A stretch of DNA of 64,000 nt, taken from NCBI RefSeq assembly GCF_008831285.2, contig NC_045146.1, positions 17,499,289 to 17,563,288 on the forward strand, written 5' to 3'. Below, in pieces: positions 33,101-45,139 of this stretch (within the stretch, counting starts at the first letter, position 1; each line of letters begins with the position of its first letter). This DNA is from Nymphaea colorata. Lineage: Eukaryota > Streptophyta > Magnoliopsida > Nymphaeales > Nymphaeaceae. The position numbers and the translations under genes are program-made. The notes under the pieces are model-generated. The model searched no databases. It had not been told where the DNA came from and saw nothing but the letters and a program-made list of their open reading frames with translations.

Positions 33101-34888
33101 AGCCATTATCGACTCTTGATGGACTTATTCCTCAGACCCATCTGCCTCAGAAGACCAACTCAAGAGCCTCATCTAGGAAGCACATTATCTACGTCCTACT
33201 TCAGCAGAAACTAAGAGGTATTTCCATAATCTAGGTAAAATAAATAAGCAGCCCCAGGATCATAGCTTTAGCACTTTTGCCACAGTATGAATGTAAATTG
33301 AAAACCATTATAACTACTGCATGGTGATAACAGGTATAATAATCACACAAGTTTCTAGTATTGTGTGCTGACATAAAACTCTGAACAAGGGCCATGTCCA
33401 ACGATGGTTACTATGACTATCATGTGGACAGCTCATCAATAAAATGACACACGGTAAGAAAATAGCTGTTTAGATCACTTTCCCTCCCTTTCCTCCTTTA
33501 TCTTCTTTGTAATCCACCAGCCAAATAAAACGAAGTTCTAGAAAAATACACAGAATAGAATATACCTATATAAGATCCACGGAATGAATTCTATCATCTA
33601 TCAATATACAAACATCATACTCTCAGAAGGCTACTAAAACGCCGATGAATTAGATCCTTAACAAGAATAACATAGGCCTACCTTCTTCATCAAGTCCTGT
33701 AGAGCAGAATGTTGTAGTGTATCCCTTCCCTTTTCAAAGTACTCATCAATAGATCTGCATAGCATCGCATTCTTGTTGACCTGAAAAGTAAGACATCTGC
33801 AAGCCATAAGTATGCATGATTCAGAATAAAATCTTTCCGATATCCAACCTTATGTGATTCTACAAGACTACGACAACGAAGTTGATGTTTTTGAAGTCAA
33901 GCTTACATCAATTCGAATATCAAAGAATTTAGGAGTTCGAATCAGAATCAGGTCGTGACTTGTGATGGAAGTGGAACAACTCAATCTCGACCACGAGAAA
34001 TTTAGGTAGTACCAAGCACGCGTAAAACCAATGAAGAAACCGAATAAGTGAAAATACGATACCAGCGGTCACTTCTTAGAATTCACAAGTTTAATGTCAT
34101 AAGAATCGAAGATCAGATTATCAGTCCACATCCTTCGGCCCTTAGCATATCTCTTCAGTGCAGCTCAAATTATTTAATATTTTTCACAAATTTCTCCAAA
34201 CTAATCAATGCGCCAGCTTTGTCAAAATACAACCACATCACCCAACATCAAGAACGATATCCGAAGAAGGAATAGAAAACGAAAAGGAAACGGAAAACTG
34301 ATCGTTTAGCAATGCAAAGCACTAGGCGTGCTAATGTCTTGTTTGTCAAGAAGGGGCAAAAGGACTCACAAGCTTACGTTTCTGCGCCTTCGGAGAGGTA
34401 AATTTCTTTACGGTCTTGACAACAGCGATAGCAAGGGAGATGCTGACGTAGGCCAAGGGCAGAGCTAGCAGCCACGGGAGTGAGCTCTTCCCGACTCTTG
34501 GTCCCGGAATCGCCTGAGTGACCGATCCTGTGAACTCCACAAGGTCTGCTGCTTTCTCTTCTATCCACGGAAGGTCCTCCTCCACTACTTCCTCTTCCTC
34601 CTCCTGCTGTTCAGCAGCGGTCTTCTTTTCCTTAGGCTGCGTTTTACCGTCGTCGGAAGCAGTAACTTTGACTTCTTCAGCCTTCCGACTGGCCCTCGTA
34701 ACCAAATATGAATGAGAACGGAAATGGGGATGGAAATGGAAAGGGGGAAGCACCGGCCTCTTAGTTGATGGTGGGCACAGAGGAAACGATGTTCTGGTGG
34801 AATGGGGAGCCTGTCCCCTCGGAACTGCTGCTGTAGATGGTGAATGAAAGGTGGTAGCCCATAGACCAAGCTGTGAAGCAGCAGCCAT
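27190..34888 (-). CDS. Putative plastid membrane protein of unknown function, 391 aa (six exons)
   Basis: Exons: 34888-34370, 33780-33682, 31495-31225, 27871-27774, 27496-27435, 27316-27190. All introns are GT-AG and the phase closes at 392 codons. The N terminus (MAAASQLGLWATTFHSPSTA, then Ser/Pro/Arg-rich to about residue 70) looks like a chloroplast transit peptide. An acidic Glu-rich stretch (about 90-110) precedes a hydrophobic segment LPWLLALPLAYVSISLAIAV (about 137-157). The rest is helical and well conserved in feel: SIDEYFEKGRDTLQ, FNPEVILDLIHLR, PVVMDISGFTEKGFKRKLAV, FCSKDSSLTVKEIFGV, IHTFSEAGDMGSLEKMV. I believe this is a conserved plant-specific plastid family but cannot name it with confidence. 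PRDA1 (about 400 aa) is one candidate to test; I could not check it. Confidence 0.82.
29262..29500. mobile_element. MITE-like repeat in intron 3, TTTGATA family copy 3
   Basis: The left end reads GGGGTGTTTGATTACC at 29264-29279. The interior repeats ATCTTAGATCAGACCTAAGATCC and TTGAGATCC, matching words of the copies at 12866 and 21715. A CCATGGATCTC word occurs near both ends (29292 and 29469). About 240 bp, inside intron 3 of the putative plastid protein gene; no frame. The right end is uncertain. Confidence 0.35.
32201..32276. repeat. 38-bp imperfect tandem duplication
   Basis: Units 32201-32238 and 32239-32276 (starting CGAAGTTCATGTTGTAAGGT and TGAAGTTCACACTGTGAGGT) share most positions. 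Located in intron 2 of the putative plastid protein gene. Confidence 0.85.
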
Positions 34889-36860
34889 GAGATGGATGAG
34901 ATGGCGTCTGAATTGCTTCTAACAGTCACAGAAGAGAAAAAGGAGAATGTCCTGCGTCGCCTTCGTTGAATTTACTTCAAGCTCCGTCTGGTTGGCATAT
35001 GGAGTCGTTTGGTGCAGACGCATTACCCCAAATTCTCCAATCTTCTTCCCCTCCCCCTCCTCCCACTGACGAGTGACGAGGTGCAGTGCAGCCGCTGTTC
35101 CTCGGATGACGATGTCTTGAAAGAAGATGGAATTGCAGCTCACAGGGCAACGGACCCGATCAGAATCGGATCGAACCTAACAAGATTATATCTATATCTG
35201 GATTCTGGCACCAATTTATCCAATTACCCCTTCTCCTACCTAAATAATATGAAGAAGAAAGAGAGGTAGTTGAACTCTAAGTCAGGTGCTTGTTCTGCGT
35301 TTACCCCAATAAAAGAACATGAAACTGCAAATTCTTTATGAGAACTTGCAAATCAGATCTTCTTATACGTTGCTCAGTTTCTTTCGAGTTCTTGTAATCT
35401 TGTGCGCCTGATACTTTCCTTGCTATTTTTACTAGGTCAGCCCACTTGCTAGCAAAAACTAGCTTTGCAAAAGCTCGAAAACTCTTCGGCCATGTCGAAG
35501 AAATATTTTTCTCCAACACGCTTTTTCCATGAAACGATACACTTGAGACGTTCACGGATCGACAAAGCATCTATCACACGCAACGCCATCACGTCCGTCC
35601 GCTATGACTTTGGCTCACTAGTTAAAAGTTTATAATGAACTTCCGTAGTCGATGGCCTTATCTGGTTAGTGTTGTAATCATCCAACACCTGTTGAGTAAA
35701 ATATTGGGGTAACAATTACATGAAATAACACCATGCCTGCCATTACTTTTATTTGTCAATTCATTTTTATAGATTGTAGAAAAAATACAAATGGCCGTCT
35801 AACTTTCAGGTAAATAACAAACCATTACTCAACTTTGAAAGATTAACGTTTGAGAGGGATTTTCGAAGAAAAGCCTCTTGATTGTTAAAATTGAAGAATA
35901 ATTTATACAATTACCTCTCTTAATCAATTTCTTTTTTTCAAAAGAAGGAAAAAAGACATAAAGGAAATAACTTTGCTTAAAGGGAGTATTTCTGTACATT
36001 TCTAATGCGATTTAACTTTTCTATCTAAAGACAAATCCTCTGATAACTTCTCTTACTAGTTGAGCACCTATTTATTGATCTTTACAAATTGAATAGTAAT
36101 TAGTTATTTATGTAGTTTTTTCCAAATGGGCTTATTTTAAAAAGCCATAATCACATGCCCTCTCACTAAGGCTTGGTGTAAGAAAGGAGCTTAAGACTCA
36201 AAAGCCACCAATTCATGTTCTTTAATGAAGGAAATCAATTCAATAGCCAAAACTTTTTCCTAGTAGACCAATTACCGCAGCTATGACGTATGTTTGATAT
36301 ATTAGGAGCTAAGGCAGTACATATTGTCCATAAAGCAATGCAACAAAATATAACGGAGCAAATCATGGCAACTTAAACCCATAGCAACCCACCAACCCAT
36401 AGCAATTCATCAAAGTGCCATGAATGAGTATGTCAAACACCACCATATGATCAAATTTAAGAAAGACCTTCTATTTTGGCTTCGCAAGGAACAGTTTAGT
36501 AAAACATACTAACGTTATCTTCTCTCGCACAACAAGAATCAACAAACTGGTAGCTGTACTTCTTGCCCAAAGAATCCAGAGAAGTCTCCACAGCATCATG
36601 AAATATTTACAATTGAATGGATTAGAAGTTAAAAATAAAAAGTTTTCACCCCCCCCAGTCTTGGGCTGGAAGAGAAAGGACATTGTTAGTCTAATTCCAG
36701 GATTTCCATTTAGATGATAAGGCCTGTTTAGAATGTTTTCAACATAATATATACACCAAATGGATTGAATCCTCTTAAGAGGAAGAGAAGAGAAGAGAAA
36801 CGGAGGCAAGGGGATATTCTGCAGGAGCTGTCAGCAAGATAATCATAACAGATCGCATGA
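34889..36860. other. Promoter flank of the plastid protein gene and 3' flank of the DUF639 gene
   Basis: The minus-strand gene at 27190-34888 is driven from here; a T-rich/CT-rich stretch precedes its ATG but no convincing TATA box was seen. The DUF639 stop lies at 36863-36861, so its 3' UTR runs leftward from 36860. No other coding signal; frames of about 80-110 codons lack motifs. Confidence 0.4.
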
Positions 36861-38084
36861 TCACCTTCTCTTTTTGCTTTCATCAGGTTTAATAATCTGA
36901 ACAGGAGCAGCAGGAATCCTTATCCACCACTCCTTGAGTCTTCGGAGAACCTTGTCACTAGTCTCCTTCCGCAGTGGCATCTCCCTAGTGAAGGGCTCCA
37001 GAAATAAACACATTATCAGATATTTCAGAGGCATGAATACAAGCACCACAGCCATGAATATCAGGAATAGAGCAGCCGTGTTTGTAGCCTGCAAATTTAA
37101 AAGGGATATGCACACTATAAATAGAAAGTTCACCGCATGGCAGCAAGGATCATATGTAATCATGCACCATGGACCCTAGTAAAACTTCTATCAGCAAAGA
37201 GGCTTTCCCCGAAAGCACCACTAATCATCAAGCTCCCCTCAGAAGGGCAGAATTTAAACAGTATCTTACGAAGATTCAAACCTGTGGAAATGCAGAGAAT
37301 AAAAGAGCTCGAAGTTTGAGAAGGATAATGTTTGCTGCCTGAATATATGTTTCCAACTGACCCATGACTTCTTGCAAAACTAAAAGCTGCTCCACAGGAT
37401 TACGATTTGGTGGTTGAATGACCTTCAAAACTTCCACTGGCTTTCCTTTGGCTTGGTGCTTATGCCATAGCATGAGAACTGCCAGGAATAAGAAAGAATA
37501 AGGCAATATGTATTTGAACCAATCCCTGTAAAAAATAAAAACTTTTATCAGAAAGCACTTGATTCCAGAGGCACCCGAACTGCAAATCATGAAACGAAAA
37601 GGCCTTTTGAAACTGCTAATATAGGCACAAATTGTTGGTGGTGGATACTCTACAAAACATGCATTATTAGAATGGTTGACCAAGTCATTTAGGGACTTTA
37701 ACAACAACAATCATAATCTCAAGAGAAGTACTGGCAGAAGTATAATTAAAATGAGCCTGCTTCCCCAAGAAAACTGGGAAAGCATCAGCAATCAGGGCAC
37801 AATGAACCAAAAAATACAGAATTGAAGCACAAGCAAAAAATAACCTACGGAGGGAATGTATTATGCTCTTAGAAACAAGCTTGTGAGAACAGAAAACTGA
37901 TTCTAAATGTTAACACAAGAGAACAGTTGCACACCTGCACTCAACAAATAAGCTGCTGTCCAATAGCCGTCCATTCACCATTATCTTCATGAATGCCTTC
38001 ATGGCATGGACTATTGGACTCACACAAAGTGTACATATAGTCAGGAATCATGCTTCGCTCCCCCACACCCTGCCCCCAACCCCA

Positions 38085-38131
<47 letters not shown>

Positions 38132-41100
38132 ACACACACATGCGCATACGCCATTACACAGGCAAACAAAAAATGAAAACAGAGACCTTCATAGGAAAAC
38201 CTCGAGAGAAACTCCATGACAAAGCAAGCCAGTATGATGCCCCACCAGATACTATATAGAGACAAACAAGGAAAAAGAAACACAGAAAATCCAAAGAGAA
38301 GAAGACTGAAGACTGTAATACAAGGTCCCATACAGGCAATCTGACAACAATGAAATAGCATGTTGCTTTAGGTAGCAATAAGTGGATTTTGATTTTTCCT
38401 GCTACAGCAATGAAACTGTGTAAAGGCATGTAACCAGTAACACAGCAGTGAGTCATGCATTATTGGAGTTCCTCAGACATTCATGGTCAAAAGTGTTTTG
38501 CATCTTTTATTAGGACATTGCCCCATTTATAGTTGTCCAAGAAAACATAGTACGTTCAGTTTTTTCCTCCACTACTCATATGTTTATTCCCTGCAACACA
38601 AGAATAACATTTTCTCCATGCATCCATAATTTTTATTTATCAGTAATGCATGCCCAATAATTTATCTGGAAAAAAAAAAACTTGAAAAGGCTATTGTTAG
38701 AATATGTTGCTGTGGGAACCGGATCCATTCCTGGACCCGGTTCTATGGGGCGCGGGTACCGAGGCGGGCTCGGTACCCTAGGCGGCTTCTCCTCTCTCCC
38801 TCTTTATATTGTCACTTGTGTTTAGTGTTGAATTAAGTGAAATATAATTTTCTCTCTCCTAGGGTTGCGGTGTGCCCCTAGGTCAGAGCCTCCCCGTGGT
38901 TTTTCACCTCTTTCTGAGGTTTTCCACGTAGATTGTGTGTTCGTTCTCCACTCTCTCTCTGTGTGGTTCGTGTTTCTACATGGTATCAGAGCCAGCGGAG
39001 TTGGAGAAGCGTTTTTTCCAAGGATCGTCAAGTTTTTTCGTCGCCCGACGCCGTTGAAGTTCCGGCGCCGCTGCTGCCCGTGTGACGTCGCCCTGCTTTG
39101 CCGCCGCTGTCCTTTGTTCCGCCGCCGCCGTCCTCTGTTCCGGCGTCGCTGCTGCCCTTGTGACGTCGCCCTGCTCTGCCGCCGCCGTCCTCTGTTCCGC
39201 CGCCCTCTGTTACGCCTCCGCGGTCCTCCGTTCGTCCCGTTCTTTGTTTCTGCCACCGTGGGTGGCCTCTGTGTTGCGCCGTCGCCTGCTTTACGTTGCC
39301 TCTGCCTCATTCCAGCCGCCGTCGCCGCTGCCTCCTTCCCGACGCCGTTGCCTCCTTCCCGACGCCGTTGCCTCATTCCCGCTGCTGTGCCTCTTGTTGC
39401 TGTGTGCTAGTTTGTGATGACAGAAGCGATGGGGACTCAAAAAGATGCCGTTCTTGACACGGGCAGCGCCTCCAAGACTGAGAACGTGCCGCTCCAGGTC
39501 ACCTCCATCCGTCTGACCAAGGACAATTACCTATCTTGGTCTGCCGCTCTCGAGATTGGGATTACTAGTCGTGGGCGTCTCTCTTACATCACTGGCGACA
39601 AACCTGCGCCCATCAAATCTGATCCTCAATGGGCGACGTGGGCGTTGGAGGACAGCCAAGTGAAGGTGTGGATTATCAGCTCCGTGTCATCCGATATTCA
39701 GCCCCTCATTCTGCGGAAGCCGACCTCTTTTGATATGTGGACTGTGCTTGCAAAGATGTATGGTCGCAAGAAGAGACATTTGCGCACCTATCAGATTAAA
39801 CGCAGTATTTACTCTCTGACACAGGGTGATTTGTCTGTTGCTGCCTTCTATGCTGCCCTGAAGACCCAGTGGGAGGAGTTAGATTATCATGTGACTGATG
39901 AGTGGACATGCGGTTCAGATCATTCCCTCTACTGGGAAAAGGAATGGATGGACCGTACGTTTCTGTTTCTGGGAGGCCTGCGGGATGAATTTGAGTCTAT
40001 TCGTAGCCAGATTCTTAATGGTGATGAGATTCCGGGGATAGAGGAAGTATATGCTCGTGTTGAATCTGAAGAACAACGTCGCCAAGTGATGCATCTTGAC
40101 ACCGGTCATGGCCCTTCTGCCTTTGTCAGCCGTGCCTCAGGGACTGGGCAGCGTCCTGCCCGACATTGCACTCATTGCCACAAGTTGGGGCATTCGGTGG
40201 ATTTCTGTTGGGATCTTCATCCCGAGAAGAGACTGGTCCGAGGTCGTCCTCCCTCTGGCAAGCGTAGCTCTTCTGTGTCTGATTCCAGTCAGAGCAATTC
40301 TTCTAGTGGTGCAAAGTCCAAGTTGTCCCCTGCTCAACTCAAGGAGCTACAGGCGTACATCAGCCGTCTATCTACTACCCCTGAGGAGTCCTCCACGTCT
40401 GAAGGGGCTCAGCTAGCCCAAGCTCTCGTTGCCTCGACTGATCAAGGTAACCCTCCTCTTGGTGATTGGATTGTTGATAGTGGAGCCACTCACCACATGA
40501 CAGGGGACTCTAAACTCTTTCAAGAATATCAACTTTCTTCCGGCAAGCAACGCGTGTCTATGGCAGATGGGTCTTCTATCTCTGTGGCTGGGAAAGGGAG
40601 CTTGTCCCTGTTGAACAAATACCGTCTTCACAATGCCCTGCATGTTCCCAATATTCCTGTCAACTTACTCTCTGTCAGCAGTATTACTAAAGAATTAAAC
40701 TGTAATCTGATTTTCTCTGCTGATCATTGTTCCCTGCAGGACTTGGTGACGGGGAAGAAGATTGGGATTGGTTCGGTTACTGATGGGCTCTACAGGCTGC
40801 CGGTCCAAGTTGCTTCAGCATTGATTTCTGCCACGAGTGGTCACTTGTCTGGTGTGAACGATAGATCTACTGTTTTGCGATGGCACGAGCGTCTTGGACA
40901 TCTACCCTTCCAGTTAATAAAGAAGTTGTTTCCTCATTTGTTTGCTTCTGTCTCAATTGACTCCTTCGCTTGTGAAGTGTGTCAATTGGCTAAACATGTC
41001 AGGGCTTCGTACCCTATTTCTTTGAATAAAACCACTCATCCGTTTGCCTTAGTTCATTCCGATGTTTGGGGTCCTTCTGGAGTACCCACGTGTGGTGGTT

Positions 41101-44100
41101 GTCACTATTTTTTGACGCTTATTGATGATTACTCTAGATGTACGTTCGTGTACTTGTTGCGAGAACGTAGTGAGGTTCCAGCAGTTGTGAAAAACTTTGT
41201 TGCCTTTGTTGAGACTCAATTCCATACTACTGTTCAAGCTTTCCGTACGGATAATGCAAGGGAATATGTCTCCCAATCCCTTGATGAATTCTTGAAAGGC
41301 AAGGGTATTGTTCATGAAACCTCTTGTAGTTATACCCCTCCTCAAAATGGTATAGCTGAACGTAAAAATCGTCATCTATTGAATGTTACCCGGGCCATTA
41401 TGTTCCAACGTCATGTCCCGAAGCGGTATTGGGGTGATGCACTTCTCACTAGTGCACATCTCATTAACCGTATGCCTACTAGGGTGTTGGATGGTCAGTC
41501 TCCTTATTCTACCCTGTGGCCCACTCAGAATCCGTGGCCTCTTACTCCTCGTGTCTTTGGGTGCAGTTGTTTTGTGCATAATCATAGCCCTACTCTCAAA
41601 AAACTTGATCCCCGGTCTATTAAAGGAGTTTTCCTGGGGTACTCTTCCACTCAGAAGGGGTATAAATGTGTGGATCCCACTACTTCCAAAGTGTATGTTT
41701 CGAGGGATGTCACATTTCATGAACATGAGTCGTATTTTTCGGCGAATCCTCTTCAGGGGGAGTGTCTTGGGAACAAAGGGGAAGAGTATTCCTCTAATCA
41801 GCTAATTCAGTTTATGGAGTTTTTGGATTACAAGGTTAGTCCCAGTGTGATTGACACGGTCACGGTCAGTAATGAGAAGGGCAGCCATATGGAAGGGGTC
41901 ACGGTGGATGCTCAGCCCATTGTTGCCCGGGATCACTTGTTTGGCCAGGTTTATGTCAGAAAGGAGAAAGCTACAGTGGAAGATGTTGGTGATGAGGATA
42001 GAACCAATCCCAATCCTGTGATCTCCCCGGATGACCCAAGTCCATCGAATGAAGAGCTCCCCATTGCTGTGCGCAAAGGCACCAGGTCATGTACTTCTCA
42101 CCCTATTCAGAGATTTGTTTCTTATGCTAAGCTCAGTACAAATTACAAATGTTTTATCACAACCTTATCCAAAGTTGTTATTCCCAGGTCGGTGGATGAT
42201 GCTAAGGATGATCCCAAGTGGTTACATGCTATGACAGAGGAGATGGGTGCGTTAGCTAAGAACAAAACATGGGAAGTTGTTGATATTCCTAAGGGGACAC
42301 ACCTAGTTGGCTCTAAGTGGGTTTACAACGTGAAGTACAAACCTGATGGCACTGTAGATCGATATAAAGCTCGTTTGGTTGCAAAGGGGTTCAGTCAGAA
42401 GTATGGAATCGACTATCTTGAGACCTTTGCCCCTGTTGCAAAGTTGAAGACCGTGAGGGTTATTCTTGCTCTTGCTGTGCACAGGAAGTGGCGCATGGAC
42501 CAGCTTGATGTTAAAAATGCGTTCTTGAACGGCCATCTGGAGGAAGAAGTCTATATGAGCATGCCTCCCGGGTATGTTCAAGAGGGAAAATGTTGTCACC
42601 TCAAGAAAGCTTTGTATGGCTTGAAGCAGTCGCCTAGAGCTTGGTTTGAGAGACTAAGGATCGTTATGAAGTCTACTGGGTACAAGCAAGGAAATGGAGA
42701 TCATACCCTATTCATAAAGCAGAGAGGTGGTCTGGTGAGTCTTCTCCTTGTCTACGTTGATGATATGATTGTCACTGGCAGTGACGAAGAAGAAAACAGA
42801 AAGATGAAGGAGAGATTATCTAAGGAATTCGACCTCAAGGATCTGGGTAAGCTGAGATACTTTCTGGGGATAGAGATTGCTCGATCAGAGACAGGGCTGG
42901 TTATGAATCAAAGGAAGTACACTCTTGACTTACTAAAGGAGACAGGCAAACTTGGTTGTAGGCCCTATCTTACTCCTATAGAGTCGGGAACTAAGATAAG
43001 TATCAAGACGGGCACTATTCTGGATGAGGAAGGAAAAGGGCGATATCAGAGGCTAGTAGGTAAGCTTATCTATCTTACTCTAACTCGCCCTGATATCACG
43101 TATGCGGTAAATGTGCTAAGTCAATTTATGCATGCTCCCACGGATTGTCACTGGAAGAGTGCAGAAAGAGTGTTGGGATATCTAAAGAATGACCCAGGAA
43201 AAGGACTGTTGTATACTCGACAGGACAAACTTACCATTGAGGGCTACTCAGATGCAGATTGGGCAGGTTGCACTGACACAAGGAGGTCTACTACAGGGTA
43301 TTGTATCTTTCTTGGAGGTAACCTAGTTGTTTGGAGAAGTAAGAGGCAAGAAGTATGTTCGAGGTCTAGTGCGGAGGCTGAGTACAGGGCTGTTGCAATG
43401 GGGGTTACAGAGATGCTGTGGCTGAAGATTCTTTTGACTGATATTGGTGTGGAATTGGGAGATAAAATGAAGATGTACTGTGACAACAAGTCTGCGATTA
43501 ATCTTGCCAATAATCCAGTTCTACATGACAGGACCAAACATGTGGAGATTGACCGTCATTTTATCCGGGAACGCATTGACTCAAAGGAGCTGATTCTGCC
43601 ATATATGAAGTCTGAAGATCAAGTTGCAGACGTCCTAACTAAAGGGCTTTGTACTTCTTCATTCGAAAAGAATGTTAGCAAGCTTGGCATGTTTGACATG
43701 TATGCCAAGCTTGAGGGGGAGTGTTAGAATATGTTGCTGTGGGAACCGGATCCATTCCTGGACCCGGTTCTATGGGGCGCGGGTACCGAGGCGGGCTCGG
43801 TACCCTAGGCGGCTTCTCCTCTCTCCCTCTTTATATTGTCACTTGTGTTTAGTGTTGAATTAAGTGAAATATAATTTTCTCTCTCCTAGGGTTGCGGTGT
43901 GCCCCTAGGTCAGAGCCTCCCCGTGGTTTTTCACCTCTTTCTGAGGTTTTCCACGTAGATTGTGTGTTCGTTCTCCACTCTCTCTCTGTGTGGTTCGTGT
44001 TTCTACAGCTATGACAAATCAATATGGTGTTTTATTTTTTTAATCAATGATGGATAACCTATGTCACGCGGGTACTCCTCCTTCGGTACCGGTACGACAC

Positions 44101-45105
44101 CGGTACCGGCACGGGTACGTCCTTGGGTGCGGCATGGGTGCTGCGTTGACCGTACCAGGTACGGTCAACGTGCCCAGGGTCGAGTCCATCCATTTTTAGA
44201 CTCGGTCAAAGTTGACCGAGTCCAATTTCAACCTTTTATTTGGTTTTTAAATGTGATTTACAATTTAACACGGTTTACTTTATTCACGTTAAAAATATGG
44301 TAAGTTCATAACCCTCGACGCCCGATTGTTCTTCTTCACTTGTCTTCACCGAGACCAATGACGGGAGGCGATTCTCCACTCCGGCGAATGGAGAGAGGCG
44401 AGAGGCGAACTGCGAACGGCTACCTTGCGACGGCGAATGGCGAGAGGCGACGGCGAATGGCGAGAGGCAACGGCGAATGAAGAGAGGAGAGAGGCAAGAG
44501 GCGAGAGGCGAACTGCGAACGGTTTCATCTATCGAAAATCTCGTTTGTTTTCAGAAGATCGATCTCCTTTCTTCATTTTTTGTTCTTCCGTTTTCTGTTT
44601 GTGCCTTTGTAATCATTCTTGGCCGGTTTTGGCTTCTTCGTCGGCCCTTCACTTTCTGTTCGGTTCTTTGTAGGGTTTTAGGGGATTTAACAGACGAGAT
44701 TTAGCATTTCAGTTGATTTCTTAGTTCCTGAACTTGGCTAAATGTGCTTTTCTGTTTTTTATTCAATTTTTAATGTCAATCCTTTCCCTCTTCTTGCTTT
44801 TCCTGGTTTTGTTCCTTCTTTGCCCGGTTTCATTTGTGGTTCTTTTCTCGTAATATATTGTCGATCGATGCAACTGTTTTGTTGGAGTCTGGTTTTGGTT
44901 TTCCCGTTCCTTTTTAAAACTTTCTTCCAATAACACTATTTCCATTTTCCATCTGTTTGGTAGATCATCTGTTTTTTCAACTTTTGTGTTTTTCTTTCAT
45001 GTGTGCTTGCATTGTTTTCTCAGTTTTTTGGTAGAATGAATATGTTATTGTGTTTGCAATTTTTTGATATATATATGTGTGAATATGTTATTCTGTTTGT
45101 AATTT

Positions 45106-45139
<34 letters not shown>

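Larger units (their letters stand above)
38695..44007 (+). mobile_element. Intact Ty1/copia LTR retrotransposon, 5313 bp
   Basis: Two 286-bp LTRs (38695-38980, 43722-44007), each beginning TGTTAG and ending TACA, appear identical base by base. The 5-bp target duplication GCTAT flanks the element (38690-38694 and 44008-44012). A tRNA-iMet primer site follows the 5' LTR and a purine tract precedes the 3' LTR. One uninterrupted frame encodes Gag, protease, integrase, RT and RNase H in copia order. It lies antisense inside intron 8 of the DUF639 gene. Identical LTRs plus an intact frame mean a very recent insertion that may still be autonomous. Confidence 0.97.

Noticed and set aside
32846..33214. 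122-codon plus-strand frame in intron 2 of the plastid protein gene
   Set aside because: No recognisable motif and overlaps an equally featureless minus-strand frame.
38822..39410. Frames of about 180 codons on both strands in the copia LTR and leader
   Set aside because: They cross the LTR end and primer site and are made of GC-rich tandem repeats; not genes.
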